The notes beneath the pieces were generated by a model, which was given only the letters and a program-made list of their open reading frames with translations, did no database searches and had not been told where the DNA came from. Source: Pseudanabaena galeata CCNP1313 (lineage in GTDB: Bacteria > Cyanobacteriota > Cyanobacteriia > Pseudanabaenales > Pseudanabaenaceae). Taken from it: 64,000 nt of DNA. Made by a program: the position numbers and the translations under genes. Below are positions 20,199 through 30,100 of this stretch, piece by piece. The DNA lies in NCBI RefSeq assembly GCF_029910235.1, contig NZ_CP112874.1, positions 2,418,001 through 2,482,000 on the forward strand. Direction: 5' to 3'. Position 1 is the stretch's first letter, and every line of letters starts with the position of its first letter.

Positions 20199-20232
20199 AA
20201 TTCACGAAAGTGTAGCAACACTTTTGTGAATT
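20199..20232. repeat. Hairpin of the AATTCACAAAAGTG family
   Basis: Stem AATTCACGAAAGTGT with loop AGCA has one mismatch and directly abuts the right target duplication of the family A MITE. It is the same family as 12398-12439. Confidence 0.65.
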
Positions 20233-20350
20233 ACAACGCTTTGCGCTCAAATTCAAACCAAGAAAAAAATTGAAAGCGTTGCAAAGCAAATCTTTCAATT
20301 TTTTCTTGTGGCTCGTTTGATCGGCAATTTCTGTAAAGTCCCAACCCAGC

Positions 20351-20405
20351 AATGTAATACCAAGTTAAGAAATGGCTACGCCATTTCTTAACTTGGTATT
20401 ACATT
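20351..20405. repeat. Perfect 26-bp-arm hairpin overlapping the 3' end of ribF
   Basis: The arms 20351-20376 and 20380-20405 are fully complementary with loop TAC. ribF, on the minus strand, ends inside the right arm, so the last residues and the stop codon of RibF are supplied by the repeat. It probably also ends transcription. Confidence 0.75.
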
Positions 20406-21410
20406 GTCATATAAGTTACGAGGAAAAGCCCCGACCATCTGTTGACGATAGGGGAGAAGATAGTTTAGTGCTGTTTGACAATCAGACTGAATTTGAGCTT
20501 TGAGCGCATCTAGTGAATCAAACTTTCTCTCAGGTCGAATAAATTTGATGAGATTTACATTAAGCATCTGGTCATAAAGATCACCCTGCCAATTAAATAA
20601 ATGCACCTCAACCGATCGCTGATCGCCATCTACAGTTGGACGCAATCCAATATTCATCACCCCTAATATTTGTGACTGTGTTTCTACATCAGGATGATTG
20701 ACTGTTGCTTGAACTGCATACACCCCATCACGCGGCAAACACTTTTGTGTAGGCAGTTCTAAATTTGCGGTGGGGAAGCCTATCGTCCGCCCCAATTGCT
20801 TACCTTGGATAACCCTACCTACTAGGTTATAAGGACGACCGAGCAGCGAATTAGCTAAATCAATTTCACCTTGGGCTAGGGCTGTGCGAATATTCGAGCT
20901 ACTGATTCTTACAGGAGGCTGCTCTCCCTCTCCGAATCTCATCGTCTGCTCTGCAATCACCGTAAGGCGATCGCCCCAAATATTTTGTAAATCAGTGATA
21001 TTACCTTGTCGTTTCTGCCCGAAGTGAAAATCAAAGCCGACGCTGATTAATTCGACTTGGAGGGAGTCAATTAAAATTTTCTGGATAAATTCGGCAGCAG
21101 TTAGCTTGGCAAGATCCGCATCAAAAGGCAGCAAAACCAATTGCTCCACACCAAGAGACTTGAGCAAAGCTACTTTCTCATCAAAGGGGGCAAGTAGCGA
21201 TCGCTGTTTTTGATTAAAAAATTCTTGGGGATGCGGCGAAAAAGAAACGACGGTACTCGTTAAATTTGGGTAGCGATCGCGCAAAGATGTCGGCAAAATA
21301 GGCACAATCACATGCCGATGTCCCACATGTACGCCATCAAAGTTACCGAGGGCGATCGCAGTGGGACGAGAAATTTGGTTTGGGTCAAAAATTACTCTCA
21401 CGCTTAACAT
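20388..21410 (-). CDS. ribF: Bifunctional riboflavin kinase / FAD synthetase
   Basis: The 340-residue enzyme phosphorylates riboflavin to FMN and adenylylates FMN to FAD. The N-terminal nucleotidyltransferase has ALGNFDGVHVGHRHV, SFSPHPQEFF and ISSSNIRTAL. The C-terminal kinase has GKQLGRTIGFPTANLEL and the GLRPTVDG region. The C-terminal residues NVIPS are read from a 26-bp-arm hairpin repeat, so the native tail was probably replaced when the repeat arrived. The catalytic parts are intact. Confidence 0.95.
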   Translation of the reverse strand: MLSVRVIFDPNQISRPTAIALGNFDGVHVGHRHVIVPILPTSLRDRYPNLTSTVVSFSPHPQEFFNQKQRSLLAPFDEKVALLKSLGVEQLVLLPFDADLAKLTAAEFIQKILIDSLQVELISVGFDFHFGQKRQGNITDLQNIWGDRLTVIAEQTMRFGEGEQPPVRISSSNIRTALAQGEIDLANSLLGRPYNLVGRVIQGKQLGRTIGFPTANLELPTQKCLPRDGVYAVQATVNHPDVETQSQILGVMNIGLRPTVDGDQRSVEVHLFNWQGDLYDQMLNVNLIKFIRPERKFDSLDALKAQIQSDCQTALNYLLPYRQQMVGAFPRNLYDNVIPS

Positions 21411-21572
21411 TTTGACACAATAAAAACCAAAAAATAGGAGATATACGAAGCATGTCTCCTATTTTTTGGTGCTGAGCGTAGTTAAGTACTTGATGCCCCA
21501 AAGAGTAATGACAACTTGGAGAATTGTCATGAGATTCTGGTATGTTTGAGGTTCGCCGTTAGCTGACAATCC

Positions 21573-23345
21573 ATGACCGTTAGAGAAACTTTTCGTCGCA
21601 CAAAAATTGTTGCTACTATTGGACCCGCGACTAGTAGCCCCGATATGATTCGCCAGCTTATTGAAGCAGGCGCAAGTACTTTTCGCCTCAACTTTTCCCA
21701 CGGCACTCATGCGGATCACCATCGCAGCATTTGCAATATTCGCCAAGTGTCCAGTGAACTCAATCAACCTGTAGGCATTTTGCAAGACTTGCAAGGTCCT
21801 AAAATTCGCCTTGGTGTATTTAAAGAAGGTCCAATTACCTTAAATAAAGGTGACAAGTTTACGCTCACCAGCCGCCAAGTTGACGGTAACTCGGAAATTA
21901 GTTGCATTACCTATGACACCCTTGCTGAGGAAGTGCCAATCGGCGCAGTAATCATGCTGGATGACGGCAAAGTGGAGATGGTCGTCGAAGCAGTGAATGT
22001 GGAATTAGGCGATCTTTATTGCCGCGTAGTCATTGGTGGCACGCTCTCTAACAATAAAGGGGTAAATTTTCCGAACGTGCATTTATTAGTCAGTGCGATG
22101 ACCGATAAAGATCGCGAGGATTTACGCTTTGGATTGTCTGAAGGTGTGGATTGGGTAGCACTTAGCTTTGTCTGTACTCCTGAAGATGTGCTGGAAGTTA
22201 AAGATCTAATTGCTGCTTCAGGTCGTAAGGCTAGTGTTGTAGCCAAAATCGAGAAGCACGAAGCGATCGCCAACATGGAAGCGATTCTCTCGGTTTGCGA
22301 TGGCGTAATGGTAGCGCGTGGTGATCTTGGCGTAGAAATTCCTGCGGAAGATGTACCGATCGCCCAAAAACAATTAATCAAAACCGCCAATCGCCTCGGC
22401 ATTCCCGTAATTACAGCGACGCAAATGCTCGATAGCATGGTTAGCAATCCTCGCGCAACCCGTGCGGAAATTTCTGACGTAGCCAACGCAATCATCGATG
22501 GTACGGATGCGGTGATGCTCTCTAACGAAACTGCGGTGGGTAAATATCCGATCTTGGCTGTGGAAACTATGGCAAGAATCGCAGTTCGCATCGAAAGAGA
22601 ACAGGATCTAAAAATGCAGCCCCTTGAAAGCATGGGACGCGCTGTGCCTAATGCCATCAGCCAAGCAGTGGGTAGAATTGCGATTCAACTAAATGCGGCG
22701 GCGATCGTTACCCTCACCAAAACAGGCTCTACCGCTCGTAACGTCAGCAAATTCCGTCCACCAATTCCGATTTTGGCAGTTACGCCCAATGTCCAAGTAG
22801 CAAGACGTTTGCAAATGGTTTGGGGAGTACAGCCGATGGTCTTAATATCCTTGCCATCAGCAAGACAAAATTTTGAAGCGGCGCTTAATCTTGCTCAAGA
22901 GATGAAATTGCTCTCTGCTGGGGACTTGGTGGTTATGTCCGCAGGTACTCTGCAAGATGTGGCAGGTTCTACCGATTTGATCAAAGTCGAATTTGTCTCT
23001 TCAGTCGTTGGTAAAGGTTTAAGCATCGGTTCTGGCATAGTTCACGGTCGGGCTAGAGTTGCTTTCCATCACCTTGATGTCCGCGACTTTAACGAAGGCG
23101 AAATTCTGGTGATCGATCGCACCGATGCCGACTATATCGAAGTAATTCGCAAAGCCTCGGCAGTAATTACCGAAGAATCCAGCCTTGACTCCCATGCGGT
23201 GGTGATTGGTCGCAGGTTGGGTATCCCAATTTTAATTGGCGTACAAAATGCGACAGGCTTCATTCGTGACGGTGAACCCCTAAGCGTTAACTTTAGCAAA
23301 GGTATGATCTACTCTGGCTCACGATCAGAAGATCTAGCGTTTTAG
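21573..23345 (+). CDS. pyk: Pyruvate kinase with C-terminal PEP-utiliser mobile domain
   Basis: The 590-residue enzyme converts PEP and ADP to pyruvate and ATP. The barrel shows TKIVATIGPATSSPD, FRLNFSHG, the active-site segment VVAKIEKHEA, VARGDLGVEIP and ATQMLDSM. After the allosteric domain (to about residue 475) comes a phosphohistidine-type domain (VHGRARV, ITEESSLDSHAVVIGRRLGIP). This extra domain is usual in cyanobacterial and some Firmicute enzymes. The gene is divergent from ribF with 162 bp between the starts and is followed by a hairpin. Confidence 0.97.
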   Translation: MTVRETFRRTKIVATIGPATSSPDMIRQLIEAGASTFRLNFSHGTHADHHRSICNIRQVSSELNQPVGILQDLQGPKIRLGVFKEGPITLNKGDKFTLTSRQVDGNSEISCITYDTLAEEVPIGAVIMLDDGKVEMVVEAVNVELGDLYCRVVIGGTLSNNKGVNFPNVHLLVSAMTDKDREDLRFGLSEGVDWVALSFVCTPEDVLEVKDLIAASGRKASVVAKIEKHEAIANMEAILSVCDGVMVARGDLGVEIPAEDVPIAQKQLIKTANRLGIPVITATQMLDSMVSNPRATRAEISDVANAIIDGTDAVMLSNETAVGKYPILAVETMARIAVRIEREQDLKMQPLESMGRAVPNAISQAVGRIAIQLNAAAIVTLTKTGSTARNVSKFRPPIPILAVTPNVQVARRLQMVWGVQPMVLISLPSARQNFEAALNLAQEMKLLSAGDLVVMSAGTLQDVAGSTDLIKVEFVSSVVGKGLSIGSGIVHGRARVAFHHLDVRDFNEGEILVIDRTDADYIEVIRKASAVITEESSLDSHAVVIGRRLGIPILIGVQNATGFIRDGEPLSVNFSKGMIYSGSRSEDLAF

Positions 23346-23350
23346 CTATA

Positions 23351-23381
23351 TTAAAGTTGATGCTTTGCATCAACTTTAATG
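23351..23381 (+). terminator. Hairpin after pyk
   Basis: Stem ATTAAAGTTGATGC with loop TTT lies directly after the pyk stop and ends in a TAATGTTTTT run. It is a plausible terminator, or a short repeat, separating pyk from the alcohol dehydrogenase gene. Confidence 0.55.
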
Positions 23382-23395
23382 TTTTTGAGTTAGTC

Positions 23396-24550
23396 ATGGA
23401 AAATTTTGCTTTTTACAATCCAGTCAAGATTTTATTTGGCAAAGGTCAAATTGCGAATATTGGCGCAGAAATCCCCTCTGATGCAAAAATCCTCATCACC
23501 TATGGCGGTGGCAGCATCAAAAGCAATGGAGTTTACGAGCAGGTAAAAGCTGCCCTAGCAGGTCGTAACTTTCTGGAATTTGGTGGGATTGAAGCTAATC
23601 CGCATCTAGAAACTCTACTCAAAGCGGTGGATCTGATTCGCGCTGAAGGGATTGATTTCTTGCTAGCGGTTGGCGGTGGCTCCGTCGTGGATGGTACAAA
23701 ATTTATTGCCGCAGCAGTTCCCTTTGATGGCGATCCTTGGGATATTTGTGCCAAACAAGCTCCCGTAAAGGCGGCGATTCCCTTTGGTGCAGTATTGACT
23801 TTACCTGCCACAGGTTCTGAGATGAATACTGCTTCTGTGGTAACTAAGTGGGAAACTCAAGAGAAACTCTTCTTTGCTAGCCCATTGGTATTCCCCAAAT
23901 TCTCAGTGCTAGATCCTGAAACGACTTACTCTTTGCCTATTCGTCAGGTCAGCAATGGAATTGTTGATGCCTATGTTCATGTCATGGAACAGTATTTGAC
24001 CTATCCTGCCAATGCACCATTGCAAGATCGAATGGCGGAGTCTATCCTCAAAACCTTGATTGAAGAAGGTCCCAAGGTCTTGGCAGATCTCCATAATTAC
24101 GAAGCACGGGCAAATGTGATGTGGTGTGCGACGATGGCGCTAAATGGACTGATTGGTGTGGGTGTACCTCAAGACTGGGCTACACACATGATCGGACATG
24201 AGTTAACGGCTCTACATGGTATCGATCATGCCCAAACTTTGGCGATCGTCTTGCCTAATACATTAACTGTTAGACGCGATCGCAAGCGGCTAAAGCTCTT
24301 ACAATATGCCGATCGCGTTTGGGGTCTGGTCGATGGGACAGAAGACTCACGTATCGATCAGGCGATCGCTAAAACTCGCGAATTTTTTGAGTCTGTCGGC
24401 GTTCCTACCCATCTCTCAGACTATGGTGTAGGGTTAGATGTAATTCCCAAAATCATCGATCGCTTTGAGAAACGTGGTTTTGTCGCTTTAGGCGAAAATC
24501 AGGATGTTACGCCTAAAGTTGTCGAGAAAATTTTAGTGCTTTGTGCTTAA
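23396..24550 (+). CDS. Iron-containing alcohol dehydrogenase, YqhD/BdhA-like
   Basis: The 384-residue group III dehydrogenase reduces short-chain aldehydes, probably with NADPH. It starts MENFAFYNPVKILFGKGQ and shows the cofactor segment AVGGGSVVDGTKF, then TLPATGSEMN. The metal ligands lie in IVDAYVHVMEQYL and HMIGHELTALHGIDHAQ. ATG 23396 is chosen; the upstream in-frame ATG lies in the hairpin after pyk. In E. coli, YqhD detoxifies aldehydes. The physiological substrate here is unknown. Confidence 0.92.
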   Translation: MENFAFYNPVKILFGKGQIANIGAEIPSDAKILITYGGGSIKSNGVYEQVKAALAGRNFLEFGGIEANPHLETLLKAVDLIRAEGIDFLLAVGGGSVVDGTKFIAAAVPFDGDPWDICAKQAPVKAAIPFGAVLTLPATGSEMNTASVVTKWETQEKLFFASPLVFPKFSVLDPETTYSLPIRQVSNGIVDAYVHVMEQYLTYPANAPLQDRMAESILKTLIEEGPKVLADLHNYEARANVMWCATMALNGLIGVGVPQDWATHMIGHELTALHGIDHAQTLAIVLPNTLTVRRDRKRLKLLQYADRVWGLVDGTEDSRIDQAIAKTREFFESVGVPTHLSDYGVGLDVIPKIIDRFEKRGFVALGENQDVTPKVVEKILVLCA

Positions 24551-24605
24551 CTTCTTTCTGTAAAGTGCTGCTTTGCAGCATCTTTAGAAATCTGAAACGC
24601 ATTTA

Positions 24606-24644
24606 TGTGTGGGTCGGCAAAGCCGACCCACACATAAATGCAGA
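24606..24644. terminator. Hairpin between the dehydrogenase and phosphatase genes
   Basis: The stem GTGTGGGTCGGC with loop AAA (arms extending outward with ATTTAT) is a near-perfect palindrome in a 111-bp spacer. A smaller GCTGC/GCAGC hairpin lies just before it at about 24565-24580. Either could end the upstream transcript. Confidence 0.5.
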
Positions 24645-24661
24645 GTTATGAAATATAAAAT

Positions 24662-25132
24662 ATGACTAAAAAACTTTTATTTGTTTGCCTTGGAAATATT
24701 TGCCGATCGCCTGCTGCGGAAAATATTATGAATCATTTGATTGAGCAGGAAGGACTAGGCGATCAATTTATTTGTGATTCGGCTGGGACAGGCGGTTGGC
24801 ATGTGGGCGCATTACCTGATCGTCGTATGCGAGCAGCAGCCAAAGAACGCGGCTTAGATTTTGTTGGTTCAGCTAGACAATTTCAGGCGATGGATTTGCG
24901 AGAATTTGATTTAATTCTGGCGATGGATAAGGACAACTATCGCAATATTCTCGCACTCGATCCACAAGGGAAATTTGCCGACAAGGTAAAGATGATGTGT
25001 GACTACTGCGAAACCTCCACTGATAAAGAAGTTCCCGATCCTTACTATGGCGGTGCAGATGGATTTAATTACGTAATCGATCTGTTGTTTGATGCCTGTG
25101 GTGGTCTACTCAAATCTTTAAAAAGTCATTAA
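24662..25132 (+). CDS. Low-molecular-weight protein tyrosine phosphatase
   Basis: The 156-residue protein carries the P-loop CLGNICRSP (CX5R) at its N-terminus and the general-acid loop VPDPYYGG near the C-terminus, as in the family. Cyanobacterial homologues dephosphorylate tyrosine on photosynthetic and polysaccharide-export proteins. There is no BY-kinase gene next to it here. It is intact. Confidence 0.93.
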   Translation: MTKKLLFVCLGNICRSPAAENIMNHLIEQEGLGDQFICDSAGTGGWHVGALPDRRMRAAAKERGLDFVGSARQFQAMDLREFDLILAMDKDNYRNILALDPQGKFADKVKMMCDYCETSTDKEVPDPYYGGADGFNYVIDLLFDACGGLLKSLKSH

Positions 25133-25185
25133 GCTCTTGCAATGCTCTACTAACCCAAAATCAATAACGAAAAGGAGCAACATAT

Positions 25186-25776
25186 ATGTCTACTTCAGTT
25201 ATAGAGGCAGCAAGCACATCAAACAAAAAAGTCTGGACAGATGCGGCTTTTATGTCTCTTCCAGATGATGCATGTCATTATGAAATTGTGGACGGAGAAC
25301 TAGTTGTAATGGGTAATTCAGGAGCATTGCATGGATATATCTCCATTGTTTTGAGTTCGGCTTTGTTTGCGGTTGTCTCATCTCAAAAGCTAGGAGTATT
25401 ATTTGATTCGAGTACTGCTTTTAAAATGAAAAATGGCAATAAACGCTCTCCCGATATTTCTTTCTTTACCAAAGAGCGCTTACAAGGAATTTCAGAACTT
25501 CCTACTAGCTTTTTAGAAGGTGCGCCAGATTTGGCGATCGAAATCCTATCCCCTGCTAATACGGTTGAAGAAATCAACACCAAAATCTTAGAATATTTTG
25601 AGAATGGAACTCGGTTAGTTTGGGTTGTCAATCCAATCCAACATTATGTGCTGGTCTATCGTTCCGCACAAGAACCCGATCGCCTTCTGAAACGAGGCGA
25701 TTTTCTAGATGGCGAGGATGTTATTAATGGGTTTACTTTTCCTGTAGCGGATCTATTTCAAAGTTTGTCCTTTTAG
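25186..25776 (+). CDS. Uma2-family (DUF820) putative endonuclease
   Basis: The 196-residue protein has the PD-(D/E)XK-like Uma2 core: YEIVDGELVVM, RSPDISFFTKERL, APDLAIEILSPANT, and NTKILEYFENGTRLVWVVNP. The Asp in PDISF, Glu in AIEILSP and Lys in KILEYF are the expected catalytic positions. A clear AAAGGAG precedes the ATG. Uma2 genes are highly amplified in cyanobacteria, and their function is not established. It lies alone between the phosphatase and tyrA. Confidence 0.88.
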   Translation: MSTSVIEAASTSNKKVWTDAAFMSLPDDACHYEIVDGELVVMGNSGALHGYISIVLSSALFAVVSSQKLGVLFDSSTAFKMKNGNKRSPDISFFTKERLQGISELPTSFLEGAPDLAIEILSPANTVEEINTKILEYFENGTRLVWVVNPIQHYVLVYRSAQEPDRLLKRGDFLDGEDVINGFTFPVADLFQSLSF

Positions 25777-25798
25777 CGAAAATCCTACAACAGATAGA

Positions 25799-26680
25799 TC
25801 AGTCTATATAAAATGGGCGATCGCGCTGAGTGTTTGCCAAAAAAGCTTCTAGTTCTTCCCATTGTTTATTCTCAATTAAACCAATCACTGCTTGCAAAGA
25901 TTGCTGATAATTTTGCAGCGATCGCAATACTGCTGATTGATTGTATTCTGCCATCAGACGACCCAGTTCAGGATTGCCGCCACCTACGCGACTAGTATCA
26001 CGGAAGCCTGAACTTGCTAAATTTTGCGCTAATTTTAAAACGCGATCATCGTCTTCTTGCTGACAGGATGCAATTAAGCTTGCGCTAATCATTACAGGTG
26101 CATGGCTAATCATTGCTACAGCGCGATCATGTTCTTCGGGGCTACATTCATGAATATTCATGCCCACGGATTGCCATAGCGATCGCACCTTTGCTACTGC
26201 ATCAAGATCATCACTCGGCGTAACCACACAGGGACGATTTTGAAATAGATTACGTTCGGCGGCTGAGATGCCTTGAAAGGCAGTGCCAGCCATCGGATGA
26301 CTGCCCACAAATTGCTGATTAAATTGCTGACAGATTTTTGATGCAGGTTCCACAATTGCAGCTTTGACCGAGCCAACATCCGTAAAGATGACATTAGCGG
26401 GTAACTTTGGCGCAATTAATGCAATTGTGGACAGGATCGAGGCGATCGGTGTGCAGATGACAACGATATCTGTTTGGGCAAGAATGCGATCGGGAATATT
26501 TTCAATATCTATGTCAGCAATATTTACGGCGGCGATCGCTTCTGCTTGTTTGCAGGTTTCAGGGTTGCGGCTAAGACCCCATACATAATTTTGAGCTTGG
26601 TTATGATCTTGCGTTGAGGCGAGCAGATCTAAGCCTAGCGAACCACCGATTAGTCCTAATCCAACAATACCAATGTTCAT
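25799..26680 (-). CDS. tyrA: Prephenate/arogenate dehydrogenase TyrA
   Basis: The 293-residue enzyme makes tyrosine from arogenate or prephenate. It has an N-terminal nucleotide fold GIVGLGLIGGSLG and the catalytic region VGSHPMAGT, with SHAPVMISASLI in the helical domain. Cyanobacterial homologues are NADP-dependent arogenate dehydrogenases, which I infer here. It is upstream of nothing obvious and convergent with the Uma2 gene. Confidence 0.94.
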   Translation of the reverse strand: MNIGIVGLGLIGGSLGLDLLASTQDHNQAQNYVWGLSRNPETCKQAEAIAAVNIADIDIENIPDRILAQTDIVVICTPIASILSTIALIAPKLPANVIFTDVGSVKAAIVEPASKICQQFNQQFVGSHPMAGTAFQGISAAERNLFQNRPCVVTPSDDLDAVAKVRSLWQSVGMNIHECSPEEHDRAVAMISHAPVMISASLIASCQQEDDDRVLKLAQNLASSGFRDTSRVGGGNPELGRLMAEYNQSAVLRSLQNYQQSLQAVIGLIENKQWEELEAFLANTQRDRPFYID

Positions 26681-26729
26681 AAAATATATTTAGGGTAGCA
26701 AGCGCTTTGTGCTTGCTACCCTATTTGAG

Positions 26730-26966
26730 TTAGAACTTGCGAAGGTCAATACCTGCTTCCTTAGCAAATGCTGATAGTCCTTTCTTTTGCAAAGTTTTGA
26801 TGGCTTTGGTGGAAATTTGTAATTTTACAAAACGCTTTCCTTCTTCCCACCAAATTCTTTTGTCTTGTAAGTTTACGTGTTGTAAGTGCTTATGACGCTT
26901 GTGTGAGAAAGAAATCGATACGGCATTATTGGCTTTTTTGCCTGTTAGTTGGCATACGCGACTCAT
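26730..26966 (-). CDS. rpmB: 50S ribosomal protein L28
   Basis: The 78-residue protein begins [15 protein letters not shown], contains [14 protein letters not shown] and ends with [17 protein letters not shown], all diagnostic for bL28. Length is normal for cyanobacteria. It is a monocistronic small gene, with a hairpin repeat upstream. Confidence 0.97.
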   Translation of the reverse strand: MSRVCQLTGKKANNAVSISFSHKRHKHLQHVNLQDKRIWWEEGKRFVKLQISTKAIKTLQKKGLSAFAKEAGIDLRKF

Positions 26967-27044
26967 AGTACTAGTCTCCTATTTTTTCAGTCCAGCTAAC
27001 CATACTACAGCCTTAAAGTATCCTTCGGCAATACTTAGGACATA

Positions 27045-27097
27045 AAACCCAAAAGATGAGTGGCGGTGCTTCGCGCCGTCACTCATCTTTTGGGTTT
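27045..27097. repeat. Hairpin, related to the AAACCAAAAAGGTGAGTGGCGG repeats
   Basis: Long stem on AAACCCAAAAGATGAGTGGC. It is followed and preceded by sequence resembling the inner part of the 116-bp elements at 32053 and 38875 (TTAGGACATAAAACC), but without their ends. It is a truncated relative or an independent hairpin between the CHAT gene and rpmB. Confidence 0.65.
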
Positions 27098-27155
27098 AGC
27101 GCTATTTCTTTTGTGTTTTGGCATAAGACGATCGCTACTACTTTTTCTGCTTTTT

Positions 27156-30100
27156 CTACTTTTTCAACAATTGGGGTGTGTGGGCTTCGTCGATGCCTGC
27201 TAGATGAATGGCGTTACAACCGAGCTTAAAGGCGAAATCGTAGGGTTTATTTGCGCCAAGGGCGGTGTAGAAACCAACGGCAAATTCGATCGCAGCTCTA
27301 TCTCCAATTTTTCGATCCATACCGATGACGTAGTTGATATGTTGAGATATGGCAAGTGCTTGTGTTTCGCTGTAGCAGGCGTTGAGAACTACGCATTCAA
27401 GGCGATCGCTAAATAGTTCAAATAGATCGGCTAGGGCTTCACCGCTAATCAGTTTAGGATTACCGTCGATATCTTCAAATACTAGTCCTGCTTCGTTGCC
27501 GCCATGCCCTGAAAAATGGATGATTTGCGGATCGAAGTCTAGGATTGATTGCTGAATGTCTCTAGGGCGAACGGCGACGGCACTTTTGATGGGTTCTGTG
27601 CCATAACCTGCGAGGCGTAATCGTTCTTTGATGTCGCGTTCTTCTTCTTGGAGTCTCAAAGAGACTGAATTTTTAGGGTTTGCCGCCAGCATGAGGATTG
27701 TTTTCATGGGTTTAGTTTCATTTTTTGCTTTATTGGAGGGTGATGCGTCAGAATTTGTGTTCGGATTGAGGTTATTATTTTGCATCCCGATATTTTTGCC
27801 TTGAGTCGTGGTATTGCCGCCAATTACCTGTCCGACTTCTTTGTGGAAAATATAGGTATTACCTCGACTTTCGGCTTTCTCGTCTCGCGATCGCCTGTCT
27901 TCGATGCTACTAATACCGTCAAGTAATTCGCGGATATTGTAGTCGTGATCGCTTCCTTCAGGAAAATAGTTTGTCTCGCCTCTCGATTCTAACTTGAGTA
28001 GATGTTTGTAACTGATGCTGAATTTAGGATTATCAGGCAAGGGAACACGCTCATCGACTTCTAGTGCCGAGATGCTGAGGTGGATCGATTCAAAATTGTT
28101 GCGAATGGCGGCGAGGGTGGATCGGCGTGTGTTGGGATTGCCATCAATGCGGATAAAGATTTTTGCATCGGCGAGATCGGCTTTGATGTAGGCGCGATTG
28201 CTCTCGGAGAAGGCGAGGATTACGCCTGTGCGCCAGTAGGTTCGTTTAGAAATGCAGTGATGCATTTTGACGATGAAGCGGGAAATGACGCTGCTAAATA
28301 GAATTTTGTAGTGATATTCAAGGTTGAGAGTATTTTCCCATGTGCCTGTGTCGGGTTCTTCTTCGTCAAGGAGTTCGGGAATTAGGTAAATGGGTTTTTG
28401 AGAATTGGAATCGAGGGGAAAACATAGCTCGAATTTTTGCATCATGTCGAGGATGAATTGCCGATCGCGGTTTTCTTCATAACAATTGCGATCGCCTTTA
28501 TTTTTCGGTGTGAGAATGCGGGTGAGGTCTTGCCAGTTCAGCATTCCCTTATGTTTGGTGCTGAGTAGATTGTCATTGAGAATGCGATATACGCCGCCCG
28601 TGACCCATTCGGGATTGAGAACGCTGGTGTCTTGCAGTCTGGTATCTTCGGCGAAGTTGAGAACGATGCCCAGTAGGTGCAGGAGTCGAATTAGGTCGCG
28701 GCGTTCTTGGCGATCGCTAATTTCTTGATCGTTACAAATACGCTCATATTCGGTGTAGCTGATATGGTCACGGTTGTCCTGTTCGATTTGTTCCTTGAGG
28801 TGAAACCATTGCTGTGGTAGTTCATTAAACACATGATCCATTGCGGCGATTTGTTGGGTGATTTCCTTGCGAAGATCGTCAACACCTAGCCCTGTTTTGC
28901 AGGAGGTTTCAAAGAAGCCTTGAATGTTAGGATATTTTTCTTGCAGATGGCGGCGGTTGAGTTTGAGGGGATGTTCGTCGCTTTTATTGGCAATAATCAG
29001 AACGGGGGCATCTTTGCCGAAGCTCTCAATAATTTTTAGCCAATATTCGACATCGTTGTTGCCTTCGTCTTTGCGGGCATTGAGTACTAAGAGATAGAGG
29101 CTGCGCTCGGTCAAAAAGAACTGATGGGTGGCGTGCATGATTTCCTGTCCGCCAAAGTCCCAAACCCTGAGCTTCACTGTTTCTTCACGAGCTTTTATTT
29201 GCCAATGTCTGATATCAATGCCTTCAGTTTTGGTTTCGTCGGGTTTGAAGTTACGATCAATCAATTGCCGCATCAGTGAGGTTTTGCCGACTGCGCCATG
29301 TCCGATTAAGATCACTTTCGCTTCATTCAGTGGCTTCCGTTCACCCTGTTTCAGCTTTTGCCAATACCCAATGATCGCTGCTGGGTTATTAATATCATTC
29401 AAAATCTCTGGTGGGATTGGTAACGGATTATATATAAGATTAAGAACTTTGAGGTTAGCGAGTTGGGAGATCGCGTCAGGTATCGCCGTTATTTGGTTGC
29501 TATGGAGGTAAAGCTCTGTTAGATTTGCTAATTGGGAGATTGCGTCAGGTATCGCCGTTATTTGGTTGCGATGGAGGTAAAGCCCTGTTAGATTTGCTAA
29601 TTGGGAGATCGCGTCAGGTATCGCCGTTATTTGGTTGTCCCAGAGGTAAAGCTCTGTCAGATTTGCTAATTGGGAGATCGCGTCAGGTATCGCCGTTATT
29701 TTGTTGCTAGTGAGGTCAAGCCTTGTCAGATTTGCTAATTGGGCGATTGCGTCAGGTATCACCGTTATTTGGTTGATACCGAGGTCAAGCCTTGTCAGAT
29801 TTGCTAATTGGATGATCGCGTCAGGTATCGCCGTTATTTTGTTGCTACCGAGGTCAAGTCTTGTCAGATTTGCTAATTGGATGATCGCGTCAGGTATCGC
29901 CGTTATTTTGTTGCTACCGAGGTCAAGTCTTGTCAGATTTGCTAATTGGACGATCGCGTCAGGTATCGCCGTTATTTGGTTGCTAGAGAGATAAAGCTCT
30001 GTCAGATTTGCTAATTGGGCGATCTCGTCAGGTATCGCCGTTATTTGGTTGTATGGAATATGAAGTTCTTTGAGATTGGTTAATTGGAAAATCTCTTGGG

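Noticed and set aside
29525-29994. Plus-strand ORFs across the LRR region with repeated phrases
   Set aside because: They are antisense shadows of the 69-bp LRR units on the minus strand; the minus-strand frame has complete domain structure.
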